The notes: a model not told the origin generated them from the letters alone. DNA of 64,000 nt from Candidatus Salinicoccus stercoripullorum (GCA_019113295.1 DXHR01000034.1:1-64000); one strand, 5' to 3'; positions 17,719 to 26,433 are shown, numbered from the stretch's first letter. Program-made: numbers and translations.

Positions 17719-17734
17719 ATGTAAACGCATTCAT
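17719..17734 (+). promoter_or_regulatory. cre box 2 in the leader
   Basis: ATGTAAACGCATTCAT also matches the consensus at every position. It lies 75 bp downstream of box 1 and 20 bases before the start codon, where it could act as a roadblock or support a CcpA loop. Confidence 0.78.
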
Positions 17735-17753
17735 CATGAAGGGGGAGGATTGT

Positions 17754-18425
17754 ATGGGACAAATTATTTCCGTGGGATTATTTGAAGATTCTGTTGCAGA
17801 GCCGACATTTTCCGAGATCAATGAATTGGTGATCAGAATCATGGAAGCAGGCAATGTACAGGTTACCAGCTTGGGATTCCCGGAGGATGTGAATTCTGAG
17901 AGGGATATGACGGGTGAATTTGATCTGGCTCTGGAACTGGCCATGGAAAATATCAGAGTTTTTGAGGAACATGACTTTGATTATATTGTGAATACAATCG
18001 GCGGCCCCGGCACTTCTCTGAAGGAATATGACAAATTATTTGTTCCTGGTACTGTCTGGTATAAACGTGCAAAACACTTTACTGAGCGGGTCCGGGATAT
18101 ATCGGAGATCATGAAGATGGCGCAGCTTGAATTTAAACATGAAGTGGGGAGAACAGCTGTATATCAGTCTCCGGACCAGCTTTCTGATATGGTGAAGGTG
18201 TTCGATGAACCGGTAAAGATTCTCAAGCAGATACCGGGTCTGGATTATATTGAAACGAAGCATGAAGAAAGCCGTGCAAAGCCGGATCTGGTGATTACGT
18301 CCCATCCTGTGCTGCGGACCCGGATTCGGACGGACTTGAACTTGGATGGAAAGAATGAACCGATTGAAGTGAAACATATAGTGGAAGTGGTTGCGGAATC
18401 CTGTGGCATCGCTTCGAACCAGTAG
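17754..18425 (+). CDS. Cysteine-less standalone paralog of the GlcF C-terminal (CCG) domain
   Basis: The 223-residue protein aligns with residues about 181-426 of the GlcF encoded at 15000-16280. Identical blocks include FDYIVNTIGG, LKEYDKLF, VRDIS-x-IM, FKHE, AVYQ and IEVKHIVEVVAE. Every cluster ligand is gone: Cys189 becomes Ser13, Cys221-222 becomes Gly-Phe, Cys261 becomes Pro85, Cys317 becomes Asp141, Cys391 becomes Leu187. The segment holding Cys350-351 (about 32 residues) is deleted. One non-ligand Cys (217) is kept. The frame is intact, with a strong ribosome site (GGGGGAGG, 17741-17748), its own promoter, two cre boxes and a terminator, so it looks like a maintained gene. An in-frame ATG at 17736 is less well placed. 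It cannot bind the usual cluster; a structural, regulatory or decoy partner role for GlcD is conjecture. Confidence 0.88.
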   Translation: MGQIISVGLFEDSVAEPTFSEINELVIRIMEAGNVQVTSLGFPEDVNSERDMTGEFDLALELAMENIRVFEEHDFDYIVNTIGGPGTSLKEYDKLFVPGTVWYKRAKHFTERVRDISEIMKMAQLEFKHEVGRTAVYQSPDQLSDMVKVFDEPVKILKQIPGLDYIETKHEESRAKPDLVITSHPVLRTRIRTDLNLDGKNEPIEVKHIVEVVAESCGIASNQ

Positions 18426-18429
18426 TTTT

Positions 18430-18467
18430 ATGCCGGTGGACTGTAATAAGTCTACCGGTATTTTTTA
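18430..18467 (+). terminator. Terminator
   Basis: TGCCGGTGGACT pairs with AGTCTACCGGTA (two G-U pairs) and is followed by T6. Confidence 0.88.
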
Positions 18468-18573
18468 TCGGATAACAAAGCGGGATGGGATAGTTGAAAA
18501 AGTTTAACATGGTCATTAACGGATATGAGTATTATATGCGTATTCAATATAATTCAAAAAAGGTGGTGCGATT

Positions 18574-19743
18574 ATGACTGTCAAAGATGAAGCGGTGGAT
18601 AATCACATTGAGCATATTATAAATTTCAGAAGGCGGCTGCATCGGGAGCCTGAACTGAGTTTCGAGGAATTTCAGACGACGAATCTTATCGAAAATGGTC
18701 TTGGGGATACAAGGATAAAGTTCCATGAACTCAGTGAAAAAACTGGCCTCATAGGGGTGATGGAAAAGGATCCGGGGCTCGACTATATCGGAGTAAGGGC
18801 CGATATGGATGCCCTTCCCGTGACGGAAATGACGGAACTTGATTTCAAGTCGGAAAAAGACGGGGTGATGCATGCATGTGGCCACGACATACACACCAGC
18901 ATCGTCTACGGTTTTGCAAAAGTGATAAATGAGATGTACGATGATCTGAAGTACAACCTCGTTTTCATCTTCCAGCCGGCCGAAGAGGTACTCGGAGGGG
19001 CAAAGTATATCAAGAGTGAACTTGAACGACTCGAAATTCCCGTCGATAAAATCGTCATGTTCCATACGTGGCCGACACTCAAGGAAGGTCTGATCGGCTA
19101 CAGGGAGGAGGACATGATGGCCGGTTCGACAAGCTTCGATCTGAAACTGACGGCCAAAGGTGGTCACGCCGCACACCCTGATACCACGGCTGACCCGATA
19201 TACCTGTCTTCGAATATCATCCAGTTCATCCAGGGAATCGCGTCGAGATTCAACGATCCGGCAACACCGGTGGTCATTACAGTGGGGCGGATCAAGGCCG
19301 GCGAAAAGAATAATGTCATCCCCGGTGAATGTTCGTTCGGTGGATCGATACGGAGCTTCTCAGAAAAATCGATAAACCTGGCCAAGGAAATGATAGAGGA
19401 ATATACGAAAGAACTGACTGAAATGTCAGGTGCAGATTATGAAATCGAGTACAGCAGCTACTGCCCGCCGGTAATCAACAACCAGGAGCTTGTCGAGGAC
19501 TTCACAAGCTGCGGGGACACTTCAGTGTTCCATGAGCTGGAAGAACCTTCCATGGGTTCTGAGGACTTTGCATTCTACATGCAGGATTATGTGGGGGCGG
19601 CCTTCCGTGTCGGCACAAAAATGAAAAATGTAGAAGCAAGCGGGTATTCGTTGCACAGCCCTGAAGTCGTCTTCTCGGAAAAAAGCATAAAGACTGCTAT
19701 CAATGCGCTCGTCAACTTTGTGACAGAGGAACCAAAAACCTGA
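18574..19743 (+). CDS. M20-family amidohydrolase (aminoacylase/N-acetyldiaminopimelate deacetylase-like)
   Basis: The 389-residue cytosolic metallohydrolase removes an acyl group from an N-acyl amino acid or similar amide. It shows the M20D metal-site motifs: GVRADMDALPV, MHACGHDIHTSI and FIFQPAEEVLGGAKY, the dimerisation/lid domain motif KGGHAAHPDTTADPI, and the final metal ligand region SMGSEDFAFY with a C-terminal His (SLHSPEV). Hippurate hydrolases, IAA-amino acid hydrolases and N-acetyl-diaminopimelate deacetylase share this layout, so the substrate is uncertain. It lies alone between two terminators. AAAGGTGG precedes the ATG. Confidence 0.87.
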   Translation: MTVKDEAVDNHIEHIINFRRRLHREPELSFEEFQTTNLIENGLGDTRIKFHELSEKTGLIGVMEKDPGLDYIGVRADMDALPVTEMTELDFKSEKDGVMHACGHDIHTSIVYGFAKVINEMYDDLKYNLVFIFQPAEEVLGGAKYIKSELERLEIPVDKIVMFHTWPTLKEGLIGYREEDMMAGSTSFDLKLTAKGGHAAHPDTTADPIYLSSNIIQFIQGIASRFNDPATPVVITVGRIKAGEKNNVIPGECSFGGSIRSFSEKSINLAKEMIEEYTKELTEMSGADYEIEYSSYCPPVINNQELVEDFTSCGDTSVFHELEEPSMGSEDFAFYMQDYVGAAFRVGTKMKNVEASGYSLHSPEVVFSEKSIKTAINALVNFVTEEPKT

Positions 19744-19766
19744 AGCCGGAGAAATCCGGCTTTTTT
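19743..19766 (+). terminator. Terminator
   Basis: AAGCCGGA / TCCGGCTT hairpin followed by T6, directly at the stop of the amidohydrolase gene. Confidence 0.88.
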
Positions 19767-19778
19767 CATCTTATGTTC

Positions 19779-19807
19779 TTGTAAGCCGTCAGAACCTCCT
19801 ATATATT
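19779..19807 (+). promoter_or_regulatory. Promoter of glcT
   Basis: TTGTAA (19779-19784), 17 bases, TATATT (19802-19807), about 30 bases upstream of the chosen start. Confidence 0.6.
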
Positions 19808-19836
19808 GAAACTAGCAGAACATGAAAGTGGGATAT

Positions 19837-20673
19837 ATGGTGGTCACTGTAGAAAAGGCTTTAAACAACAATGTTGTCATAGGCACAGATGAATTTGAGG
19901 AAGTCGTCCTTATCGGCCGCGGCATCGGCTTCAACAAGAAGGCCGGGGACACTCTTGATATAGATCAGGCTGAAAAAGTGTATAAACTCGAAGGGAAGCA
20001 GGATACAAGCAGATATCAGACACTCCTTACAATGGCGGACGAGACACTGTTCCAGTCGACTCTCGAAGCTATCGAACTCATCGACGACATGACGAGCGAG
20101 AAGATAAATAACCGCATCCTTCTTTCACTGACAGATCACCTGCTGTTTGCGATGAAGCGGATGGAGGAGGGGATGGAGATCTCCAATCCATTCGTCAATG
20201 AAACGAAGGCGCTCTATCCAAAGGAATACAAAATAGCTGAAGCGGTTGTGGAAATGTTCACTCGCAAATACGGCATCCACCTGCCTGAGGCCGAAGTGGG
20301 CTTCATCGCACTGCATGTGCATTCGTCCATCTATAACCGTTCAGTCAGGGATATGAATATGCTGTCGGAAGTCGTGCATCAGGCCATTACGATGATCGAG
20401 TACGGACTTGATACAAAGGTGGATCAGAACTCCATCCAGTATGACCGGTTCGTCCGTCACATCAGTTTTTGCGTGCAGCGTGTGATGAATGATGAAAGTG
20501 TGCCGACACAGGAACATTTTGATTCACTGTTGAAAGCGCAATATCCGGTGTGCTATAATATAGCAGTGAAAATCGTAAAGATGATACAGAACAAACTTCA
20601 GAGGAAAGTCTACGAGTCTGAAGTTGTTTATTTGACAATGCATATACAACATTTCGAGCATTATTCTAAATAG
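19837..20673 (+). CDS. glcT: Transcription antiterminator GlcT (BglG/LicT family)
   Basis: The protein (about 278 residues from ATG 19837) begins with the RNA-binding CAT domain (VVTVEKALNNNVVIGTDEFE, VVLIGRGIGFNKKAGD). Two PTS regulation domains follow, each with its pair of conserved histidines: LTDHLLFA and FIALHVHSS in PRD1, RFVRHISF and YLTMHIQHF in PRD2. GlcT binds the RAT hairpin in the ptsG leader and prevents termination when the glucose EII is dephosphorylated by incoming glucose. The target RAT begins at this gene's own stop codon. The start at 19837 is preferred over 19822 because GTGGGA is well spaced and the N-terminus then matches the family. Confidence 0.93.
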   Translation: MVVTVEKALNNNVVIGTDEFEEVVLIGRGIGFNKKAGDTLDIDQAEKVYKLEGKQDTSRYQTLLTMADETLFQSTLEAIELIDDMTSEKINNRILLSLTDHLLFAMKRMEEGMEISNPFVNETKALYPKEYKIAEAVVEMFTRKYGIHLPEAEVGFIALHVHSSIYNRSVRDMNMLSEVVHQAITMIEYGLDTKVDQNSIQYDRFVRHISFCVQRVMNDESVPTQEHFDSLLKAQYPVCYNIAVKIVKMIQNKLQRKVYESEVVYLTMHIQHFEHYSK

Positions 20674-20698
20674 ACGTGTTACCGCAAGGGCATGAGTT
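20673..20698 (+). promoter_or_regulatory. Ribonucleic antiterminator (RAT) for GlcT
   Basis: GACGTGTTACCG followed by GCAAGGGCATGAG reproduces the ptsG RAT element known from Bacillus (GACGTGTTACTG...GGCATGAG). Its 3' half overlaps the ascending arm of the terminator hairpin, so the two structures are mutually exclusive. Its first base is the last base of the glcT stop codon. Confidence 0.85.
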
Positions 20699-20746
20699 TA
20701 TAGGAATGGTTTATTTAACTATACCTGTATACTCATGCCCTTTTTC
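20688..20746 (+). terminator. Conditional terminator in the ptsG leader
   Basis: GGGCATGAGT (20688-20697) pairs perfectly with ACTCATGCCC (20731-20740), followed by T5. It ends glcT transcription or blocks ptsG unless GlcT stabilises the RAT. Confidence 0.88.
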
Positions 20747-20786
20747 TGTGGATTCTTTATAAATAAAAATTTTAGGGGGAAATATT

Positions 20787-22820
20787 ATGTTCAAGAAGCT
20801 TTTTGGCCAGCTTCAGCGCATCGGTAAGGCGCTCATGCTGCCAGTGGCGATACTGCCTGCTGCCGGTCTGATGCTCGGTATCGGCGCGGCCATGCAGACA
20901 GAAGCGATGATAGAGTGGCTGCCTTTCCTTGAAGCGGGATGGCTTGTTGCCCTGTCCGATATGCTTCAGGCAGCGGGCGGCGTTGTCTTCGACAATCTGG
21001 CATTGCTGTTCGCGCTTGGTGTGGCCGTAGGCCTTGCCAAAGGTGATGGTGTCGCAGCGATTGCGGCATTCGTCGGTTATATGATCATGAACGTGACGAT
21101 GGGCCAGGTGGCTGGTGTAACACCTGAAATGGCTGCAGATGATCCGGCCTTCGCCACAGTACTCGGCGTGCCGACAATCCAGACAGGGGTGTTCGGAGGT
21201 ATCATCATCGGTGTCCTCTCTGCCTGGGCATACAACAAATACTACAACATCAACCTTCCGGCATTCTTGGGGTTCTTTGCAGGGAAGCGTTTCGTGCCGA
21301 TCGTTACGGCAGTATTCTCATTCCTGATCGGCCTCGGCATGTACATCGTATGGCCGCCGATCCAGACAGGACTTAATGAAGTTTCATTGTGGCTGATGGA
21401 AGAAAACACGGCTATCGGTGTATTCGCATTCGGTATGATCAAGCGGCTGCTCATCCCGTTCGGTCTGCATCACATATTCCATGCGCCGTTCTGGTTCGAG
21501 TTCGGCACTTATACAGATGCTGCCGGCAATATCGTCCGCGGTGACCTGAACATCTTCTTTGCGCAGATACGTGACGGAGTGGAGCTGACAGCAGGTAACT
21601 TCATGCAGGGTGAATTCCCGGTAATGATGTTCGGTCTGCCTGCAGCAGCCCTTGCGATGTACCATGCAGCCAAACCACAGCATAAGAAATATGTTGCTGG
21701 TATCATGGCTTCCGGTGCACTGACAAGTTTCCTGACAGGTATTACAGAACCACTCGAGTTCTCATTCCTGTTCGTAGCGCCTGTACTTTATGTGGTCCAC
21801 GCATTGCTCGACGGATTCAGCTTCCTGATCCTGTATCTTCTCGACCTCAATCTCGGTTATACATTCTCAGGCGGCTTCATCGATTTCTTCCTCTTCGGTA
21901 TTCTGCAGAACAGAACCGAATGGTGGTGGGTCTTCATAGTCGGTGCGGTCTATGCGGTCATCTATTACGCACTCTTCCGTCTGCTGATCAAAGTGATGGA
22001 CCTGAAAACCCCTGGACGCGAAGATGAGGAGAGAGCATCAACTTCATCCAATGTACAGGAACTTCCATTCAATGTCCTTACGGCGATGGGAGGCAGGGAA
22101 AACATCAAACATCTTGATGCATGTATCACGCGCCTCCGTGTGGAAGTTGCAGATACAGGTTCTGTCAACGAAGCAGAACTGAAAGCACTCGGCGCCTCCG
22201 GTGTGATGAAAGTCGGCAACAACATGCAGGCGATATTCGGCCCTAAATCCGACCAGATCAAACATGACATGCAGCAGATAATGGACGGTGCAATCACTTC
22301 ACCTGAAGAGACGACGGTGACTGAAGATGAAGAGAGTGTAAGCGAAGCGACAGCAGAAATTCTGACAGATGATGATAAAGACATCTACTCTCCAATAGAC
22401 GGCGAAGCAGTCAACCTCTCTGAAGTACCGGACCAGGTCTTCAGCGAGAAGATGATGGGTGACGGAATCGCAGTCAAACCGATGAACGGTACAGTAAAAG
22501 CACCGTTTGACGGTGAAATCGTGACTGACTTCCCGACAAAACACGCCCTCGGCCTAACAAACGAAGGCGGAGTGGAACTTCTCATCCACTTCGGACTCGA
22601 TACCGTGAACCTCAAAGGTGAAGGGTTCGACCTCAAAGTGAAAGCGGGGGACAAGATTAAAAAAGGCGATGTTCTGATGGAAGTAGACCTAGAGTACATC
22701 AGGGAAAATGCCAAGAGCGACATCACCCCGATCATCATCACAGGACCGGCAGGCACAGAAATAGCAGCAAGAGAAAAAGGCGCCGTTTCAAATGATGATG
22801 TAGTGATCAATATTAAATAA
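20787..22820 (+). CDS. ptsG: Glucose-specific PTS enzyme IICBA
   Basis: The 677-residue membrane permease phosphorylates glucose during uptake. Domain order is IIC (about 1-425, with [12 protein letters not shown] and the conserved [12 protein letters not shown]), IIB (about 430-505; phospho-Cys446 in [10 protein letters not shown]) and IIA (about 540-670; phospho-His601 in [17 protein letters not shown]). The order and length match Gram-positive PtsG. It is preceded by GGGGGA and the GlcT-controlled leader and followed by a terminator. A fused IIA means that phosphate comes directly from HPr. Confidence 0.95.
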   Translation: MFKKLFGQLQRIGKALMLPVAILPAAGLMLGIGAAMQTEAMIEWLPFLEAGWLVALSDMLQAAGGVVFDNLALLFALGVAVGLAKGDGVAAIAAFVGYMIMNVTMGQVAGVTPEMAADDPAFATVLGVPTIQTGVFGGIIIGVLSAWAYNKYYNINLPAFLGFFAGKRFVPIVTAVFSFLIGLGMYIVWPPIQTGLNEVSLWLMEENTAIGVFAFGMIKRLLIPFGLHHIFHAPFWFEFGTYTDAAGNIVRGDLNIFFAQIRDGVELTAGNFMQGEFPVMMFGLPAAALAMYHAAKPQHKKYVAGIMASGALTSFLTGITEPLEFSFLFVAPVLYVVHALLDGFSFLILYLLDLNLGYTFSGGFIDFFLFGILQNRTEWWWVFIVGAVYAVIYYALFRLLIKVMDLKTPGREDEERASTSSNVQELPFNVLTAMGGRENIKHLDACITRLRVEVADTGSVNEAELKALGASGVMKVGNNMQAIFGPKSDQIKHDMQQIMDGAITSPEETTVTEDEESVSEATAEILTDDDKDIYSPIDGEAVNLSEVPDQVFSEKMMGDGIAVKPMNGTVKAPFDGEIVTDFPTKHALGLTNEGGVELLIHFGLDTVNLKGEGFDLKVKAGDKIKKGDVLMEVDLEYIRENAKSDITPIIITGPAGTEIAAREKGAVSNDDVVINIK

Positions 22821-22832
22821 GTTTCAGATAAG

Positions 22833-22868
22833 CACATCCGGATCGGTTCTGAATCCGGGTGTGTTTTG
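22833..22868 (+). terminator. Terminator of ptsG
   Basis: CACATCCGGAT / ATCCGGGTGTG stem followed by TTTTGTT. Confidence 0.82.
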
Positions 22869-22945
22869 TTATTTGTTGTAACTCTTTGGGCGCTCATCTA
22901 GAATTAAAAGTGTAATTATTCTATTGATGAAGAGGGGATGCAGTA

Positions 22946-24730
22946 ATGATAGAATTTCCAAGGCCAGACGTCGAACAGTATTTTACATCGTACAACATCA
23001 GTGATTTCAGTGTGAGTCCAGACGGGCGGAAACTGTTTTTCAGTACGAATCTTAACGGCAAAGTAAATATATGGGCGATGGATACAGAGGACAGGTATCC
23101 GTTTTTATTCGCAGAGAAGAACCAGGGGACGAATTTCGTGAAATATGATCCTGCCGGCAGGTTTGTCCTTGCGGGGTATGATAGTGACGGGAATGAGAAT
23201 TTTCAGATCTATGTGATTGGACCGAACGGTGGAATACCACAGCCACTCATTACAGGTGAACCTGATGAAAAGTATTATTTTGCCAAGATGTCCGAAGACG
23301 GGGAAAGAATCTATTATAATACATCCAAAGGGAACGAAAGCTATCTGAATTCGAAAGTGTACAATATAGAAACCGATGAACATGAACTTTTGTTTGAAGG
23401 TGATGACGCCGCCACGTATATCCAGGATGTCTCTTCTGATGAAAAACACATCGCCTACTTGAAAATGTATGCGAATACTTATATGCTCGGCATGATCCAG
23501 ACAGATGGAGCATACGAATATATTACACCGAACAAAAACATTGTCCACACAGTATGGGATGTCAGCTTTATAAATGATTATGAAGTCTGGTTTGCAACAA
23601 ACTATGACAGTGAATACGCCTATTTGGCGAAATATAATATATCTGATAAGGAATTTTCCAAAGTGATGGATTTTGATGGTGAATCAGTCACATCGGTCAC
23701 TTTCAGCAAGGAGAAGAACAAACTGTATGTTGTCACTGAAAAGGGTGTGATGGATAAATTTTATTACTATGATCTGGGGACCCGGACCAGTGAGATGATC
23801 CCAGTGCCTTTTGAATCCATCGACCAGATTCAGGCAGTGCGTACCGGAGCGGTTTTTGTGCTGGCTGGAAGTGCCGTGTCCCCGTTCAATATCTGGAGAT
23901 ACGATGATGATTCCTGGGAGCAGCTGACGAAGAATAAGGTGCTTGGGGTAACGGCTGACGATATGGTCGACCCGGAAACCATCACATATGAATCATTTGA
24001 CGGACTGGAGGTTGAAGCCCTGTTCTTCAGGGCGAAAGTGGAGAACGACAATGGCTATACGATATTCTGGCCGCATGGCGGCCCCCAGGCGGCAGAGAAG
24101 AAATCATACCGGGCAATGTTCCAGATGCTTCTGAACAGAGGCTATAATATATTCTGCCCGAACTTCAGGGGAAGCACCGGATATGGTACGAGTTTTGTGA
24201 AGATGGTTGAGCAGGACTGGGGTGAAGGGCCGAGACTGGATAATGTCGAAGGGATCAAATGGCTCTTTGATAACGGTATCTCGTCACCTGAAAGATTATT
24301 CCTGGTGGGCGGCAGCTACGGCGGATATATGGCTCTTCTGCTGCACGGCCGGCATCCTGAATACTTTAAAGCCGTAGTGGATATATTCGGCGTTTCCGAT
24401 CTATTCACGTTCTATAATTCAGTGCCCGAGCACTGGAAGCCGATCATGGAGCGCTGGGTTGGAGATCCGGAGCGTGATATTAAAAAATTTACCGAAGACT
24501 CCCCCGTGACATATTTGGATACGATGACAAAACCGATGCTCGTCATACAGGGAGCGAAAGATCCGAGAGTCGTCAAGAAGGAATCAGATCAGATTGTCAA
24601 GAAGCTGGAAAACGCCGGCAGGGAGGTGGAATACCTGGTGCTTGACGATGAAGGGCATGGCTTCTCCAAAAAAGAAAATGAGATAGAAGTATATAAGACC
24701 AAGCTCGAATTTCTAGAGAAACATCAATGA
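22946..24730 (+). CDS. S9-family (prolyl oligopeptidase/acylaminoacyl) peptidase
   Basis: The 594-residue cytosolic serine peptidase has an N-terminal beta-propeller (repeats such as ISDFSVSPDGRKLFFSTN and the WDVSFINDYEVWF region) and a C-terminal alpha/beta hydrolase domain from about residue 350. The catalytic triad is visible: Ser457 in GGSYGGYM, Asp539 in GAKDPRV and His571 in DEGHGF. These enzymes cleave short or N-acylated peptides; the propeller excludes large substrates. There is no signal peptide. AAGAGGGG precedes the ATG. The next gene on the same strand begins 70 bases later without an obvious terminator between. Confidence 0.9.
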   Translation: MIEFPRPDVEQYFTSYNISDFSVSPDGRKLFFSTNLNGKVNIWAMDTEDRYPFLFAEKNQGTNFVKYDPAGRFVLAGYDSDGNENFQIYVIGPNGGIPQPLITGEPDEKYYFAKMSEDGERIYYNTSKGNESYLNSKVYNIETDEHELLFEGDDAATYIQDVSSDEKHIAYLKMYANTYMLGMIQTDGAYEYITPNKNIVHTVWDVSFINDYEVWFATNYDSEYAYLAKYNISDKEFSKVMDFDGESVTSVTFSKEKNKLYVVTEKGVMDKFYYYDLGTRTSEMIPVPFESIDQIQAVRTGAVFVLAGSAVSPFNIWRYDDDSWEQLTKNKVLGVTADDMVDPETITYESFDGLEVEALFFRAKVENDNGYTIFWPHGGPQAAEKKSYRAMFQMLLNRGYNIFCPNFRGSTGYGTSFVKMVEQDWGEGPRLDNVEGIKWLFDNGISSPERLFLVGGSYGGYMALLLHGRHPEYFKAVVDIFGVSDLFTFYNSVPEHWKPIMERWVGDPERDIKKFTEDSPVTYLDTMTKPMLVIQGAKDPRVVKKESDQIVKKLENAGREVEYLVLDDEGHGFSKKENEIEVYKTKLEFLEKHQ

Positions 24731-24800
24731 AATGAAACTAATTCAAGAAAATAGGGGTATAGATGACTAAGCCAGAATATTCTTACAGGAGGCGGTTGGA

Positions 24801-24980
24801 ATGCAACGGGATTCTGAATGGAATATTACAAAGCGCGAGCTGGACAGGGAGGTGGAAAGGCCGCCGGAAGAGCGAGGAGCATGGAAGAAAGAGGCCTGGT
24901 ACTCGGTCATGTTTGAAGCATTCATGGGGACAGTCGGTCTGGTATTCAGATTCATCCGTGGTATTTTCAGTGCAATTTAA
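24801..24980 (+). CDS. Small protein of 59 residues, function unknown
   Basis: This gene has an excellent ribosome site (AGGAGGCGG, 24787-24795) at correct distance from the ATG. The first 35 residues are strongly charged (QRDSEWNITKRELDREVERP) and the last 25 are hydrophobic/aromatic (AWYSVMFEAFMGTVGLVFRF), ending FIRGIFSAI: an amphipathic or membrane-attaching tail. No signal peptide or known domain was recognised. It lies 91 bases before the P450 gene and 70 after the peptidase gene, in the same direction, and could be cotranscribed with either. An overlapping frame from 24763 looks much less protein-like. Confidence 0.6.
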   Translation: MQRDSEWNITKRELDREVERPPEERGAWKKEAWYSVMFEAFMGTVGLVFRFIRGIFSAI

Positions 24981-25071
24981 ACAACCCGGAATCGTTGGAT
25001 TTCATCTTCATGAATGAATTCCGGTGATTACGGGAAGAGTATTCCGAACATGGAATGACAGGAGGAATACT

Positions 25072-26322
25072 ATGACTGGAAACATACCCAAAGATGAAGG
25101 CTTTGACAAAACGCTGAAGGTGCTTAAGGAAGGGTATGAATTCATCCTCAACAGGAAAGAGCGTCTGGATACAGATGTGTTTGAGACGCATATCCTGGGG
25201 GAGAAGGCGATCTGCCTGACCGGCAGTGAGGCTGCAGAACTTTTCTATGATAACGAGAGGTTCAGGAGAAGTGATGCGGCCCCTGCAAGAGTGAATAAGA
25301 CCCTTTTTGGCGAAGGGGGCGTCCAGGGGCTGGACGGCAGTGCCCATCATGACAGGAAAATGATGTTCATGAAACTGATGGATGATGATGCAATGGATGA
25401 AATCGGCCGACTGATGAAAAAATACTGGCGGGAATATTTTGAGGAGGCAGACAGCCTTGCGACCGTCGAGCTGTATGAAGCGGCGAAAATCGTGACCCTG
25501 AAGACAGCCTGCGCGTGGACTGGCGTCCCGCTTGGAAAAGATGAGACGGAAGTGCGGGCAGAACAGATTGCCGATCTGTTCGAATCTCCTGCCTCACTTG
25601 GCATCCAGCACTGGAAGGGAAGGATATCACGCAACAAGGCAGATGACTGGATGGAAGGAATCGTAGAAGGGATCAGAGACGAGAAGATATCCGTCGACAG
25701 CTCCCGTGCAGCATACAGGTTCTCATGGCATCGCTATGAGAACGGGGAGCTGCTGCCCTTGGAAACGGCTGCTGTGGAACTGCTCAATCTGATCCGTCCG
25801 ATGACGGCTGTCAGTATATGGATCGCCATGATTGGTCTCGCCATGCATGAATTTCCGGAGGAAAAAGGCAAACTTGAACAGGCAGGGGATATTGAGAGGG
25901 AATGGTTCATCCAGGAAGTCAGAAGGTACTATCCATTCTTCCCTTTCGCAGCCGCCAGGACAGATACGGCTTTCGAATGGAAGGGCTATGAGTTTGAAAA
26001 GGATACCCTGACCCTCCTGGACCTCTATGGAACAAACCGTCACCCTGATGACTGGGTGCAGCCCGGAGAGTTCATGCCGGAGCGTTTCCGGGGCTGGCAG
26101 CAGACGCCGTTCAATTTCATCCCGCAGGGCGGAGGAAGCTATGATTTCGGCCATCGTTGCGCCGGTGAGTTCATCACCATCGTCATGATGAAGTCGACAG
26201 TTGACTTCCTCGTTAACGACCTCGAGTACAATGTTCCAGAGCAGGATTTCAGCTTTGAATTCAATGATATGCCCGCAGTGCCCAACGATAAGGTGAAAAT
26301 AAACAATTACAGATTCAAATGA
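25072..26322 (+). CDS. CYP152-family fatty-acid peroxygenase (cytochrome P450)
   Basis: The 416-residue haem enzyme uses hydrogen peroxide to hydroxylate fatty acids at the alpha or beta carbon. Compared from memory with P450-BSbeta (CypC) and OleT, the positions coincide exactly: Phe79, Gln85 in GVQGLDGSAHHDRK, carboxylate-binding Arg242 in NLIRPMTA, and haem-ligand Cys363 in FGHRCAGE. Also present are EVRRYYPFFPF and PERFRGW. Gln85 is the hydroxylase-type residue; the decarboxylating OleT has His there. Start ATG 25072 with GGAGG at 25061. A peroxide-consuming enzyme needs no reductase partner, and none is nearby. Confidence 0.93.
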   Translation: MTGNIPKDEGFDKTLKVLKEGYEFILNRKERLDTDVFETHILGEKAICLTGSEAAELFYDNERFRRSDAAPARVNKTLFGEGGVQGLDGSAHHDRKMMFMKLMDDDAMDEIGRLMKKYWREYFEEADSLATVELYEAAKIVTLKTACAWTGVPLGKDETEVRAEQIADLFESPASLGIQHWKGRISRNKADDWMEGIVEGIRDEKISVDSSRAAYRFSWHRYENGELLPLETAAVELLNLIRPMTAVSIWIAMIGLAMHEFPEEKGKLEQAGDIEREWFIQEVRRYYPFFPFAAARTDTAFEWKGYEFEKDTLTLLDLYGTNRHPDDWVQPGEFMPERFRGWQQTPFNFIPQGGGSYDFGHRCAGEFITIVMMKSTVDFLVNDLEYNVPEQDFSFEFNDMPAVPNDKVKINNYRFK

Positions 26323-26433
26323 ATGTTACCGACGGCACCAGCGATCGTTTTTATGGCATTGTTAAGCGGGTTGAAATACTCTTACGGCATATAATTGGAT
26401 TAAGGAAAGTAAAGATCTGTTGATTAAGAGATG

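Noticed and set aside
17616..17753. Longer start for the GlcF-like protein (269 codons)
   Set aside because: The extension would overlap the promoter and both cre boxes and has no homology; GGGGGAGG places the start at 17754.
24763..25017. 84-codon frame overlapping the 59-residue gene
   Set aside because: Its ribosome site is poor and its sequence (Trp/Arg/Ser-rich, low complexity) is less protein-like than the frame from 24801, which has AGGAGG.
25072..26322. Olefin-forming OleT-type P450 because of a His near position 85
   Set aside because: The His-His pair in GLDGSAHHDRK is residues 92-93; the residue aligned with OleT His85 is Gln85, so the hydroxylase assignment is kept.
26324..26395. 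23-codon frame directly after the P450 stop
   Set aside because: It has no ribosome site of its own and no protein-like features; treated as chance.
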